A stretch of 64,000 nucleotides of DNA from Flammeovirgaceae bacterium (lineage in GTDB: Bacteria > Bacteroidota > Bacteroidia > Cytophagales > Cyclobacteriaceae): assembly GCA_021298355.1 (NCBI GenBank), contig JAJTEH010000001.1:248001-312000 (forward strand), given 5' to 3'. Each line of letters starts with the position of its first letter. Position 1 is the stretch's first letter. This document shows, one piece after another, positions 54,787 to 64,000 of the stretch. Under the pieces are notes generated by a model that made no database searches, was not told where the DNA came from, and saw only the letters and a program-made list of their open reading frames with translations. Both the position numbers and the translations under genes were made by a program.

Positions 54787-54803
54787 TTATTACGTAAAAA
54801 AAT

Positions 54804-55394
54804 TTAAACTTGTATTTCTTTTAATAAACCATTTAAGTGTTTAATAATTCGTTTAATTGCTACAGGATTTCCTTCTAACTTACTCAACATAATACCACCT
54901 TCCAGATTAGCAATAATTAAAGTAGCGTAATGGTCTTTATCCATGTTTGGTTTTAACTCGCCTTGTTTAATACCATTATTAAAAATCTCTAGTAACGATT
55001 CGTGTAAATGATGCAGCAACCTAATTGCTTCTTTTCGCAAAGCAGGATTTGTATCGTCAGCTTCAATAGCCGCATTCAATAACGGACACCCACCTTTTAA
55101 CGGTGGATTAACTGTATAAGATTCGAAAAAATTAAAAATCAGTTTTAATTTTCTAACTGCGCTTGTTTCGTGTGCTGTGCCTTCTCTTAATTTAGACAAT
55201 ACAGATCCAGACAAATAATGGAACGTTTCTATTTCTAGCTTATCCTTGTTATCAAAATGTTTATATATAGCGCCTTTCGTTAAACCTGTGGCATCCGTAA
55301 TATTACTTAACGAAGTAGATTTATAGCCGAAAGTATTAAACAATACTCCGGCTTTTTTTAAAATCGTTTCTCTTGTTACGAGCGGATTGCGCAT
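54804..55394 (-). CDS. TetR-family repressor with conserved Cys
   Basis: 196 residues. A canonical TetR helix-turn-helix (GYKSTSLSNITDATGLTKGA then IYKHFDNKDKLEIETFHYL), then a ligand domain with LKGGCPLLNAAIEADDTNP. The Cys in the GGCP motif sits where related regulators of the YxaF/LmrA and NemR kind carry a conserved Cys or hydrophobic pocket, so sensing of reactive small molecules is a reasonable guess. Two matching palindromes flank it, one eight bases upstream of its own start and one before the hydrolase; it should repress itself, the hydrolase and the divergent flavin reductase. Confidence 0.92.
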   Translation of the reverse strand: MRNPLVTRETILKKAGVLFNTFGYKSTSLSNITDATGLTKGAIYKHFDNKDKLEIETFHYLSGSVLSKLREGTAHETSAVRKLKLIFNFFESYTVNPPLKGGCPLLNAAIEADDTNPALRKEAIRLLHHLHESLLEIFNNGIKQGELKPNMDKDHYATLIIANLEGGIMLSKLEGNPVAIKRIIKHLNGLLKEIQV

Positions 55395-55398
55395 GCGC

Positions 55399-55430
55399 CA
55401 AAGATACCGATTGGTATCTCAAATTTCCAA
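55399..55430 (-). promoter_or_regulatory. TetR gene promoter (TTG-N21-TATCTTTG)
   Basis: On the minus strand a perfect TAnnTTTG box (55399-55406) lies four bases before the TetR ATG, and a TTG (55428-55430) 21 bases further upstream. The -7 box shares bases with the end of operator 2, and the start point would fall at or near the ATG. Confidence 0.6.
55402..55419. promoter_or_regulatory. TetR operator 2 (AGATACCGATTGGTATCT)
   Basis: 18-base near-perfect palindrome (one asymmetric base at the centre) covering the TetR promoter and lying 46 bases upstream of the flavin reductase ATG. Confidence 0.85.
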
Positions 55431-55465
55431 TTATTATTCAAACTTTTTTATACCATTCTGGTTTT

Positions 55466-56137
55466 ATGTGCATGTTAACCGTATCAATTGACGAAATAAA
55501 AGGGTGGGATCGCTTTTACCGCGCGAATTTTATCAATAGTTTAAGTGGGTTTAAATCGGCATCGCTCATCTCAACTGTATCGCCCGATGGTAAAACCAAC
55601 GTGGCTATTTTTAGCAACATCGTACATATAGGTGCAGATCCGGCTTTAATTGGCTTTGTTAACCGACCAAAAGAAGCTGCCCCGCATACGCTAAGCAATA
55701 TTGAACGAACCGGAGTTTATACGATTAATCTTGTTGACAAATACATGGCTGAAAAAGCGCATTTGAGTAGTGCCAAGTATGAAGAAGGGATTAGTGAATT
55801 TGATGCTCTGCAAATCGATATTGATTTTCTTCCTGAATGGAAAGCACCTTTGGTGAAAGATGCTGTTTGCAGTTACGGGTTGAAGGTTGCTGAAATTATT
55901 CCGATCTCTTTAAACGGAACCTACTTTGTTATTGGAGCTATTCAATGGGTAAAAGTAAATAAATCTATAATGTGTGATGATGGATTTTTAGCCTTGCAAG
56001 AAGTGGAAACAATTTGTTCCTTAGGTATCGATGCCTATTATACAACAGCGTTAGTAAATCGCTGGGAATACGCCAAACCTTTTAAAAAAGCTGAATCAAT
56101 TGATGCCGTTCCGAAACTTCAACAACCTACCAGATAA
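55466..56137 (+). CDS. Flavin reductase-like FMN-binding protein
   Basis: 223 residues from the ATG at 55466 (MCMLTVSIDEIKGWDRFYRA); a second ATG at 55472 is equally possible. Split-barrel flavoprotein: INSLSGFKSASLISTVSPDG, then NVAIFSNIVHIGADPALIGF and RTGVYTINLVDKYMAEKAHL. The frame stays open upstream through the TetR start region, but that part reads as non-coding and carries the operator. It diverges from the TetR gene and its 3' end overlaps the convergent SGNH gene by 42 bases. Confidence 0.86.
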   Translation: MCMLTVSIDEIKGWDRFYRANFINSLSGFKSASLISTVSPDGKTNVAIFSNIVHIGADPALIGFVNRPKEAAPHTLSNIERTGVYTINLVDKYMAEKAHLSSAKYEEGISEFDALQIDIDFLPEWKAPLVKDAVCSYGLKVAEIIPISLNGTYFVIGAIQWVKVNKSIMCDDGFLALQEVETICSLGIDAYYTTALVNRWEYAKPFKKAESIDAVPKLQQPTR

Positions 56138-57070
56138 GGTTTCATTCGAAGTTTGAATCTGGTAGAAATACATTCCGGTAGCCCAAGTACGTGTATCGAT
56201 GGAGGATGCTGGTGTATTCTCATCGTAAAAAATTTTCTTACCATTTGCATCAACAATAGTTAATTGAAATGGACCAACATCTTCATTTACATTTAAATAG
56301 TGTTGAAAAGGATTTGGAGAAAGGTAACGAAATGCTTCTTCTTTCTTTGTCTTATCATTTACATCTAAAACAGGATTTTGGATGTAAGTAATATTTTCAT
56401 TTTTAAGAACTCTTTCTACCCATAACGCATACATTTTACCACTGGGGTGAAGTCTGTCACCGGCCACTAAATCGGGTTGTGCTAATCCTAATCTTGAAAT
56501 ATCAGTGATGTCGATAAACAAAATTCCATTTTCTTCGCATACTTCTTTTTTAACAGCATTAAATGCATCTATGCCTAATGATATAGATGTTTGATTACTC
56601 TGTCCAAAAGGTGTGTATCCATAGTCAGGAATAGATAGTACAAACAATTTTGTTTTATCTCCATTTACTAAAGTTAAGGCGAGAGAAAGTAACTCTTCCA
56701 ACTCGGGCTTGTAACTTTGAGCGGTTCTTCCTTGGTATTGGTTGTTAACGCCTATCAACAAAGAAATCAGGTTAACACTTCCTGGTTCGATGTTGGCTTG
56801 AAGTAACGCAGATTTTAGCTGATCGGTTCTCCAACCAGTGGTAGCTATAATACGTGGTCCATCGCCCACTATATTTTTTTGTTCGTTTAATTCTTTAATA
56901 AACTGAACGGGCCATCTTTCCGATTCGGCAACACCTTGCCCGATGGTGTACGAATCTCCTAAAGCAAGCATTTTTACACGTTCTTCAATTACCACACTTT
57001 GCCCAAAGGAAGTAACAGAAATGCACACCAGCAGAAGTAAAAGATTTTTTTTTGCGCTTAAGCTTTTCAT
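56096..57070 (-). CDS. SGNH/GDSL hydrolase with type IX secretion sorting domain
   Basis: 324 residues. Signal peptide (KNLLLLLVCISVTSFGQ). SGNH blocks: MLALGDSYTIGQGVAESERW (nucleophile Ser in GDSY), block III LIGVNNQYQG and the late DRLHPSGKMYALW (Asp and His). Residues about 248-324 are a T9SS type A sorting domain (YLSPNPFQHYLNVNEDVG, GKKIFYDENTP, ATGMYFYQIQTSNETLSGRL). An esterase exported to the cell surface or medium is expected; substrate unknown. Its last 42 bases overlap the flavin reductase gene on the other strand. Confidence 0.9.
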   Translation of the reverse strand: MKSLSAKKNLLLLLVCISVTSFGQSVVIEERVKMLALGDSYTIGQGVAESERWPVQFIKELNEQKNIVGDGPRIIATTGWRTDQLKSALLQANIEPGSVNLISLLIGVNNQYQGRTAQSYKPELEELLSLALTLVNGDKTKLFVLSIPDYGYTPFGQSNQTSISLGIDAFNAVKKEVCEENGILFIDITDISRLGLAQPDLVAGDRLHPSGKMYALWVERVLKNENITYIQNPVLDVNDKTKKEEAFRYLSPNPFQHYLNVNEDVGPFQLTIVDANGKKIFYDENTPASSIDTRTWATGMYFYQIQTSNETLSGRLLKFRNGIN

Positions 57071-57151
57071 TTCTTCGTTACTTTAAAAATACAAGCTGTG
57101 GTAATATTCTTTATTTTTGATAACAATTAAAACTACAATAAGTTTTTTTAC

Positions 57152-57418
57152 ATGCCACAGGCAAAAAAATGTGTTTCAGGAAAAAAATTGTTCGACACCG
57201 AAGCGTTGGCATTATTGGCGTTACTTGAATTTTACCGAAACAATGGAAATGCCAACATCAACGGACCTAAAAATGTGTACCATTGTGGTGAATGTGCGTA
57301 TTGGCATTTTACTTCGAAGGGTGAGTTTCATCCTGATGTAAAAAGTTATTTATCATCAGCGGATTATCAACTTCGGTTGAAAGCAAACAAATGGATTTCA
57401 AAATTTAAAGACTATTAA
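57152..57418 (+). CDS. Small Cys/His-containing protein, possible zinc finger
   Basis: 88 residues starting MPQAKKCVSGKKLFDTEALA. A core YHCGECAYWHFTSKGEFHP offers a CxxC pair and nearby His residues that could bind zinc, with a helical N-terminal part and a C-terminal helix (YQLRLKANKWISKFKDY). No signal peptide. It is followed by the SemiSWEET gene after six bases. I do not recognise the family. Confidence 0.65.
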   Translation: MPQAKKCVSGKKLFDTEALALLALLEFYRNNGNANINGPKNVYHCGECAYWHFTSKGEFHPDVKSYLSSADYQLRLKANKWISKFKDY

Positions 57419-57424
57419 TTGTTT

Positions 57425-57688
57425 ATGGAATGGATTGATTGGATTGGCCATTTAGGTTCTTTTTTAAGCAGCATCACTTTTATACCACAAGTGTATAAAG
57501 TGTGGCAAACAAAACGCACGCAAGATTTAAGCTTAACCATGCTTAGCATTATTTTTACCAGCACAGTGGTGTGGTTGGTGTATGGTGTAGGCAGAATGTT
57601 ATGGCCGGTTATTATTTGCAATAGCATCATTTGTTTATTAAGCATATTGCTTATCTATTTCAAATTAACTTTCGATAAAAAATTCTGA
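57425..57688 (+). CDS. SemiSWEET sugar transporter
   Basis: 87 residues from the ATG at 57425 ([20 protein letters not shown]). Three membrane helices with the PQ motif in [20 protein letters not shown] and [20 protein letters not shown], the layout of bacterial SemiSWEETs, which act as dimers moving sugars by facilitated diffusion. It lies between the small Cys/His protein (6-base gap) and purT (1-base gap), in a tight operon with purT and the methyltransferase. Confidence 0.9.
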   Translation: MEWIDWIGHLGSFLSSITFIPQVYKVWQTKRTQDLSLTMLSIIFTSTVVWLVYGVGRMLWPVIICNSIICLLSILLIYFKLTFDKKF

Positions 57689-57689
57689 T

Positions 57690-58874
57690 ATGCTAAGCAT
57701 TGGTACTCCGTTAAAAGCAAAAGCTAAAAAAGCTTTGTTACTAGGTTCTGGTGAATTAGGAAAAGAAGTGGTTATTGAATTGCAGAGATTAGGTGTTGAA
57801 GTAATTGCAGTAGATCGGTATGCACATGCACCCGCTATGCAAGTAGCGCATCGTTCGCATGTTATTAATATGTTAGATGCGAAAGAATTACGAAGCTTAA
57901 TAGAAAAAGAAAAACCTGATTACATTATTCCAGAAGTAGAAGCCATTGCAACGGATGAATTGGTAAAGCTGGAGTCAGAAGGTTATAACGTTATTCCTTC
58001 TGCCAAAGCTACTCAACTTACTATGAACAGAGAAGGTATACGCAGGTTAGCAGCAGAAGAATTGCAATTGCAAACTTCGCCTTATCGTTTTGCAGGTACG
58101 TACCAAGAGTTTGCACAAGCTGTAGCAGCCATTGGCATTCCTTGTGTTGTAAAACCAGTGATGAGCTCATCAGGTAAGGGACAAAGTGTTATCAAACAAG
58201 CCGATCAAATTGAAACGGCCTGGCAATATGCACAAGAAGGTGGGAGAGCAGGTGGTGGGAGAGTAATCATCGAAGGTTTTATTTCTTTCGATTATGAAAT
58301 TACATTGCTCACCATTCAACATGCTAATGGTGTTTCTTTTTGCGCACCGATTGGTCATAGGCAAGAACATGGCGATTATCAGGAATCGTGGCAACCTCAT
58401 CCTATGCCGCAAAATGCCTTAGTACGTGCACAACAAATGTCCACCCAAGTTGTACATGCTTTAGGAGGAAAAGGAATTTTTGGAGTAGAATTTTTTATTA
58501 AAGGAGAGGAAGTTTTTTTCAGCGAACTTTCTCCTCGTCCGCACGATACAGGTATGGTTACCATGATTTCTCAAGATCTTTCAGAATTTGCTTTGCATGT
58601 GCGCGCTATATTAGGTTTGCCTATTCCTTCTATTCGACAAGTAGGATATGCGGCTTCACGTGTAATACTTGTTAAGGGCAATAGCGATAACATCCAATTT
58701 ACAGGTTTTGAAAAGGCTTTAGAAGAACCTGATACTCAAATTCGACTATTCGGAAAACCGGAAGTAAGAGGTGAACGCAGAATGGGTGTTTGTCTCGCAT
58801 TAGGTCACTCAATAGATGATGCACGTAAAAAAGCGAACCAAGCAGCTGCATCGATAACGTATTCTTTCTTATGA
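57690..58874 (+). CDS. purT: Formate-dependent phosphoribosylglycinamide formyltransferase
   Basis: 394 residues. ATP-grasp enzyme with N-terminal [40 protein letters not shown], the ATP loop [36 protein letters not shown] and [20 protein letters not shown]. It makes formyl-GAR in purine synthesis using formate and ATP. Its TGA overlaps the methyltransferase ATG (ATGA at 58871-58874). Confidence 0.95.
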   Translation: MLSIGTPLKAKAKKALLLGSGELGKEVVIELQRLGVEVIAVDRYAHAPAMQVAHRSHVINMLDAKELRSLIEKEKPDYIIPEVEAIATDELVKLESEGYNVIPSAKATQLTMNREGIRRLAAEELQLQTSPYRFAGTYQEFAQAVAAIGIPCVVKPVMSSSGKGQSVIKQADQIETAWQYAQEGGRAGGGRVIIEGFISFDYEITLLTIQHANGVSFCAPIGHRQEHGDYQESWQPHPMPQNALVRAQQMSTQVVHALGGKGIFGVEFFIKGEEVFFSELSPRPHDTGMVTMISQDLSEFALHVRAILGLPIPSIRQVGYAASRVILVKGNSDNIQFTGFEKALEEPDTQIRLFGKPEVRGERRMGVCLALGHSIDDARKKANQAAASITYSFL

Positions 58875-59623
58875 ATCAGGAAAAACACTGGAATACCATC
58901 GGCTCGGATTATGATGACACCATTTTTGATGTTTTCAATTCAGATTTAAAGCATATACTAAAACGTTATGTGAAGAAGTTCGGCAATCCGGAACACACAG
59001 TAATTGATTTTGGCTGTGGTACAGGCAAAGCATTTCCTTTACTGGCACCGCATTTTAAAAATATTGTCGGAACAGATTTATCTGCCGCTTTGCTTAAGCA
59101 AGCAAAAGCAAGAAACTCACAACATGTTACCGTAATTAAAGCAGATTTATCTAAACCCTTGAAAGGCTTTCCAAAAGCAGAATTCGCGTTTTGTTGTAAT
59201 GTAATCATGTTGCAGGATGAGCAAAAAAATATCAACATGTTACAAAACATCTATCGCCAATTAAAAACCAAAGGTAAGGCCTTGGTTGTTATTCCTTCTA
59301 TGGAGTCGATGTTGTTTGCCAATATGCAATTGGTACGCTGGTACGAAAAAGAAGGAAAAAACGTATCCCAAATTCCATCAGAAGAATTCGATTATTTTAA
59401 GAATGATAAACTTAAAACGCTGCTAGGTTATTTTCATATCGATCATGTTCCAACCAAACATTTCTTAAAGGAAGAAATGGAGTTTTTATGTAAGCAAATT
59501 GGTTTTGAAGTTTCGAACATCGATAAAGTATCGTATAGTTGGCAAACAGAATTTGCTAAACCGCCAAAGTGGTTGAAAGATCCTGGCCCTTGGGATTGGC
59601 TGTTTGTGCTGCATAAGGCGTAA
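58871..59623 (+). CDS. Class I SAM-dependent methyltransferase
   Basis: 250 residues. SAM-binding motif [20 protein letters not shown] near residues 43-61, then [15 protein letters not shown] and [20 protein letters not shown]. There is no membrane part; the substrate is unknown. Its start overlaps the purT stop, so it is the last gene of the small-protein/SemiSWEET/purT operon. Confidence 0.88.
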   Translation: MNQEKHWNTIGSDYDDTIFDVFNSDLKHILKRYVKKFGNPEHTVIDFGCGTGKAFPLLAPHFKNIVGTDLSAALLKQAKARNSQHVTVIKADLSKPLKGFPKAEFAFCCNVIMLQDEQKNINMLQNIYRQLKTKGKALVVIPSMESMLFANMQLVRWYEKEGKNVSQIPSEEFDYFKNDKLKTLLGYFHIDHVPTKHFLKEEMEFLCKQIGFEVSNIDKVSYSWQTEFAKPPKWLKDPGPWDWLFVLHKA

Positions 59624-59682
59624 ACACGGATTATTTGCGTATGTTTTTCAGATAAAATAAACATTTTGAGGGTGTAATTCAT

Positions 59683-59713
59683 TTGCTTTAGCCAAATGCA
59701 CCACCTATATTTC
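59683..59713 (+). promoter_or_regulatory. Candidate PBP1a promoter (TTG-N20-TATATTTC)
   Basis: TTG at 59683-59685 and a 7-of-8 match to TAnnTTTG at 59706-59713, 18 bases before the ATG at 59732. Confidence 0.5.
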
Positions 59714-59731
59714 TGATTCGTACCCTTACCT

Positions 59732-62227
59732 ATGCCTCCTGGTAACTCTTTATTTAAAGTAATTCAATCTTTATGGTTGACTAAAGTGAAACCCTTTGTC
59801 ATCAACCATTTACTGTGGATTAAAGCAAACTATTTCAAGCTTAAAAATTACTACGCTACTCACCCCAAACAAAAGCGATGGACTATTGCAGGGTTATTGG
59901 TGATGGGACCTCCCTTGCTTTTGCTTCTGATTGTTTGGATAGAGATACCCGGTAAAAAAGCGTTGCGAAATATTCAAAATCAATTGCCTTCAGAAATTTA
60001 CAGTGCCGATAGCGTGTTAATCGGAAGATTTTTTGTGCAAGACAGAACAGAAGTAAAGTTCGATCAGATTGCTCAATCTGTTAAAGATGCATTAATTGCA
60101 ACAGAAGATATTCGTTTTTACGAACACGGTGGTGTAGATTTTGAGAGTTTAGGTCGCGTACTCACGAAATCGATTATCATGGGCGATGAGTCTGCCGGAG
60201 GTGGAAGTACGTTAACTCAACAACTATCCAAAAATTTATATCCTCGTAAAAAATATTGGATGCTTTCCATGTTAATCAATAAACTAAGAGAAATGTGGAC
60301 AGCCATACGCATCGAAGACATCTACAACAAAGATCAAATTCTAACTATGTATTTAAACACAGTTTCATTTGCCGATCAAACGTATGGTATTGAAACTGCA
60401 TCGAAACGTTTTTTTTCGGTGTCTGCTAAAGATTTAAAAACAGAACAAGCAGCTTTGTTAGTAGGGATGCTTAAAGCTACCCATTCTTATAATCCTCGTT
60501 TATTTCCTGACCGCGCTTTGAAAAGAAGAAACGTTGTTATCGGGCAAATGGTAAAGTATAACTTTCTGAAAAAAGAAGAAGCAGATAAAATTCAGGAAAA
60601 ACCTTTAGCCCTCCGTTATTCGAGACCTAAAAATAATTTAGGGTTAGCATCTTACTTTAAAGAATACGTAAGAACGGAATTACAAAAATGGTTTGACGAG
60701 CACCCCAACGAAGAAGGAGAAAATTATAATATTTATACGGATGGATTAAAAATCTATACCACCATCGATTCGCGCATGCAAACCTATGCCGAGAAAGCAG
60801 TGGAACAACAAATGACGGAATTGCAAAAACAATTCTTTGCGCATTGGGGAAAGGAAGGGTTATTTAAAGAAAACAAAACATTACTTTCTGATGCCATCAA
60901 AAGAAGCGATCGGTATAAAAAACTGGTAGAAGAAGGATTAACAGAAGATGAGATTGTGAAAAAATTAGAAAAGAAAATTCCGATCCGTCTTTTTTCGTGG
61001 CAAGGAGAAAAGGAAGTTATTGCCAGCCCGATAGATTCTATTAAACATCATCTGCAATTTTTAAATGCTGGGTTTTTAGTTTTAGATGCCCATAACGGTC
61101 AGATAAAGGCCTGGGTAGGTGGAATAGATCATCAGTTTTTTCAGTACGACCATGTTCGCACAAGCACAAAAAGACAAGTAGGTTCTATTTTTAAACCCCT
61201 TGTATACGCTACAGCAATTGATAAGGGAATTTCCCCATGCGAGTTGGTTTCGGCTAATCGAGAAACTTACATAGATGAAGAAGGAGAGGAGTGGACGCCC
61301 AGAAACTCGAACATCGATTACGAAGTTAAATACACCATGCGCGGAGCCTTAGCTTATTCCGTTAACACGGTGGCTGTAAAAATGATTATGAAAGCTGGTG
61401 TTAACGAAACAAAAGAAGTAGCCAGAAAAATGGGAATTGAAAGTGAATTGCCTGATGTGCCATCTATCGCATTGGGTTCTCCTTCTGTTTCATTAATGGA
61501 AATGACGCAAGCTTTTTCTGGTTTTACTAATGAAGGAGAAACAGTGAAACCTATGTATGTAACGAAAGTGGTAGATGTAAAGGGTAACATGGTGAAAGAT
61601 TTACCACAACCTGAAAAAACACAACCCGCCTTAAGTAAGAAAGCAATTGCGTTAACACGCGAAATGATGCGTACCGTTACACAAGAAGGAACAGCATCGC
61701 GCATCAGATGGAAGTATGGCGTTTACACTGAGTTAGCAGGAAAAACAGGAACTACACAAGGAAATGCTGATGGTTGGTTTATGGCTTTAACGCCCGACTT
61801 AGTAATTGGCTCGTGGGTAGGAGCAGACGACCAGCGCGTACGATTCAGGCATACAGAATTAGGACAAGGCGCCAGCACTGCTTTACCTATTGCAGGCTAT
61901 TTTTTAAAACAAGTTAACGCAGATAAAAAATTTAAGAAATTAGCAGAGGCCACATTTAATCCTTTACCAGATGAATGGAGAAAGGAATTAGAATGTGATT
62001 TATACGAATTAGACTCTGCCCTTATCCGTAGAATTGAAAAAGTAAAATGGAAACGCGATTCAACTTTATTAGCCGATACAACAGCAACTATTGAAGAATC
62101 CTTCTTAGAGCAATTGTTAAAACGAAAACAAAAAATGTTGCAATACCAAATGCGACAAGATTCTATCCGCAGACGAGATTTAATTAATGTACTAGAAAAC
62201 GAAACCGAAACGAATAATGACAATTGA
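59732..62227 (+). CDS. Bifunctional penicillin-binding protein 1A (class A)
   Basis: 831 residues. A membrane anchor (WTIAGLLVMGPPLLLLLIVW, about 50-69), the glycosyltransferase domain with ALIATEDIRFYEHGGVDFES and AGGGSTLTQQLSKNLYPRKK, then the transpeptidase domain: SxxK in KRQVGSIFKPLVYATAIDKG, SxN in AYSVNTVAVKM, KTG in ELAGKTGTTQGNADGWFMAL. The C-terminal tail is Lys/Glu-rich. It polymerises and cross-links peptidoglycan in the periplasm. The last 11 bases overlap the next gene. Confidence 0.95.
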   Translation: MPPGNSLFKVIQSLWLTKVKPFVINHLLWIKANYFKLKNYYATHPKQKRWTIAGLLVMGPPLLLLLIVWIEIPGKKALRNIQNQLPSEIYSADSVLIGRFFVQDRTEVKFDQIAQSVKDALIATEDIRFYEHGGVDFESLGRVLTKSIIMGDESAGGGSTLTQQLSKNLYPRKKYWMLSMLINKLREMWTAIRIEDIYNKDQILTMYLNTVSFADQTYGIETASKRFFSVSAKDLKTEQAALLVGMLKATHSYNPRLFPDRALKRRNVVIGQMVKYNFLKKEEADKIQEKPLALRYSRPKNNLGLASYFKEYVRTELQKWFDEHPNEEGENYNIYTDGLKIYTTIDSRMQTYAEKAVEQQMTELQKQFFAHWGKEGLFKENKTLLSDAIKRSDRYKKLVEEGLTEDEIVKKLEKKIPIRLFSWQGEKEVIASPIDSIKHHLQFLNAGFLVLDAHNGQIKAWVGGIDHQFFQYDHVRTSTKRQVGSIFKPLVYATAIDKGISPCELVSANRETYIDEEGEEWTPRNSNIDYEVKYTMRGALAYSVNTVAVKMIMKAGVNETKEVARKMGIESELPDVPSIALGSPSVSLMEMTQAFSGFTNEGETVKPMYVTKVVDVKGNMVKDLPQPEKTQPALSKKAIALTREMMRTVTQEGTASRIRWKYGVYTELAGKTGTTQGNADGWFMALTPDLVIGSWVGADDQRVRFRHTELGQGASTALPIAGYFLKQVNADKKFKKLAEATFNPLPDEWRKELECDLYELDSALIRRIEKVKWKRDSTLLADTTATIEESFLEQLLKRKQKMLQYQMRQDSIRRRDLINVLENETETNNDN

Positions 62228-63161
62228 TAAAATGCTGGGTATTGACTACCCGATTATTGTAGCACCCATGTTTTTGATTTCGAATACAGCTATGATTAAA
62301 GCCGCTATGGATAATGGCATAACTGCCGCCTTTCCTGCTTTAAACTATAGAACAGATGAAGAGTTACGCGCTGCTATACGAGAATTAAAAAAGTACAGCA
62401 ACAAACCATTTGGAGTAAACTTGATTGTTAATAAATCTAATCTATTATATAAAAGTCAATTAAAGACTTTAGCAGAATTAAAAGTTGATTTCATCATTAC
62501 TTCATTAGGTTCACCAGAAGAAGTAATTAAAACGTGCAAACCTTTAGGTATAAAAGTTTTTTGTGATGTAGTAGATACAGCCTATGCAAAAAAAGTAGAA
62601 GCATTAGGAGCTGATGCGGTAATTGCTGTAAACAACCAAGCAGGTGGACACGCAGGAAATATTGATCCAGCCACATTAGTTAAACAATTAAAAGCTGAGA
62701 TTACTATCCCGATTATTTCGGCTGGTGGAATTGCTAAAGCTTCACACATTAAAGAAATTATGGAAGCCGGTGCTGCCGGGGTTTCTGTCGGAACTATTTT
62801 TATTGCGAGTGAAGAAGCACCGGTTTCTGCTGAATACAAACAAGCGATGGTAGACTATGGCGCTAAAGATATTGTACGCACTACTAAAATGTCGGGCAGT
62901 GCGCTTACGGTTATCAACACACCTTATGTAAAAGAGATGGGCACCGAAGCTAACTTCTTGGAACGCTTGCTGCACAAAAACAAAACATTGAAAAAGTATG
63001 TAAAGATGTTAATTGCCTGGCGCGGTATGAAAGCCATTGAGAAAGCTGCTTTCAGTGCCACCTATAAATCAGTTTGGTGCGCAGGACCTTCCATTGAATA
63101 TGTAACATCAATCAGGCCAATGAAAGAGATTATCCAGGATTTAACGGTTGGATTAAAGTAA
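62217..63161 (+). CDS. Nitronate monooxygenase-like FMN oxidoreductase
   Basis: 314 residues (MTIDKMLGIDYPIIVAPMFL). A TIM-barrel FMN enzyme: KPFGVNLIVNKSNLLYKSQL, the phosphate-binding run AVNNQAGGHAGNIDP, IPIISAGGIAKASHIKEIME and AGAAGVSVGTIFIASEEAPV. It fits the 2-nitropropane dioxygenase/enoyl-reductase-like family; the natural substrate is uncertain. It overlaps the PBP1a gene by 11 bases in another frame, so the two are co-transcribed. Confidence 0.9.
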   Translation: MTIDKMLGIDYPIIVAPMFLISNTAMIKAAMDNGITAAFPALNYRTDEELRAAIRELKKYSNKPFGVNLIVNKSNLLYKSQLKTLAELKVDFIITSLGSPEEVIKTCKPLGIKVFCDVVDTAYAKKVEALGADAVIAVNNQAGGHAGNIDPATLVKQLKAEITIPIISAGGIAKASHIKEIMEAGAAGVSVGTIFIASEEAPVSAEYKQAMVDYGAKDIVRTTKMSGSALTVINTPYVKEMGTEANFLERLLHKNKTLKKYVKMLIAWRGMKAIEKAAFSATYKSVWCAGPSIEYVTSIRPMKEIIQDLTVGLK

Positions 63162-63188
63162 CTCTTTCATTGACACAGATTAGATTTT

Positions 63189-64000
<812 letters not shown>

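Overview
The window is 64 kb of AT-rich chromosome from a member of the Bacteroidota, most likely Cytophagales. This rests on several signs. Promoters of the Bacteroidota type (TTG, a gap of about 17-21 bases, TAnnTTTG) recur before genes, and starts mostly lack Shine-Dalgarno sites. RpoD is the short 287-residue form. One hydrolase ends in a type IX secretion sorting domain. Families typical of the phylum are present: DUF5686 with a carboxypeptidase-like domain, DUF349, DUF3667, DUF2911, GH97, a bacillithiol deacetylase and the START-like protein. No phage, integrase, transposase, CRISPR array or rRNA was seen. The species is not identified.

Layout. Bases 1-5957: the 3' part of an ABC exporter, a His-tailed lipoprotein, a histone-deacetylase-like protein with one zinc ligand changed, a TetR regulator with an AarF/UbiB kinase, and a DUF3667 membrane protein. 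Bases 6017-19005 are housekeeping: tRNA-Met(CAU), a START-like protein, an LptF/LptG permease, rpsO, pnp, rpoD, trxB, bshB1, mpl, dnaB and etfBA. Bases 19076-30945: a bifunctional nuclease, nucleoside transporter, SanA-like protein, DUF5686 protein, thrS-infC-rpmI-rplT, pdxH, YqgE, a DUF349 protein and tRNA-Thr.

Bases 31153-36126 form a regulatory island: a PAS histidine kinase, two related membrane-anchored LuxR-type proteins on the other strand, a 533-base non-coding stretch with a 12-base direct repeat, and a small envelope protein. Bases 36270-49926 hold a PIG-L deacetylase, a 37-residue membrane protein and a sodium:solute symporter joined by stop/start overlaps; then DUF2911, a 3-methyladenine glycosylase, an OmpA-like protein, a rhodanese, a ceramidase-like protein with a small membrane partner, and a divergent pair of glutaryl-CoA dehydrogenase-like protein and tryptophan 2,3-dioxygenase-like protein. 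The dioxygenase gene overlaps a gene for a MORN-repeat/beta-barrel protein.

Bases 49958-64000: a FAD oxidoreductase, an ABC-F ATPase, a long palindromic repeat, a TetR unit (alpha/beta hydrolase, TetR, flavin reductase) with two matching palindromic operators, a T9SS-sorted SGNH hydrolase, a SemiSWEET, purT with a methyltransferase, a class A penicillin-binding protein overlapping a nitronate-monooxygenase-like gene, and the 3' part of a GH97 glycosidase.

Functional links: etfBA can take electrons from acyl-CoA dehydrogenases such as the glutaryl-CoA type enzyme, which lies beside the entry enzyme of tryptophan breakdown. trxB and bshB1 join two thiol-redox systems. Most of the window is core genome. 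The best candidates for something new are the TetR regulon with twin palindromes, the 37-residue coupled membrane protein, the paired LuxR-type membrane regulators, the MORN-barrel fusion, and the promoter/terminator overlap before infC.
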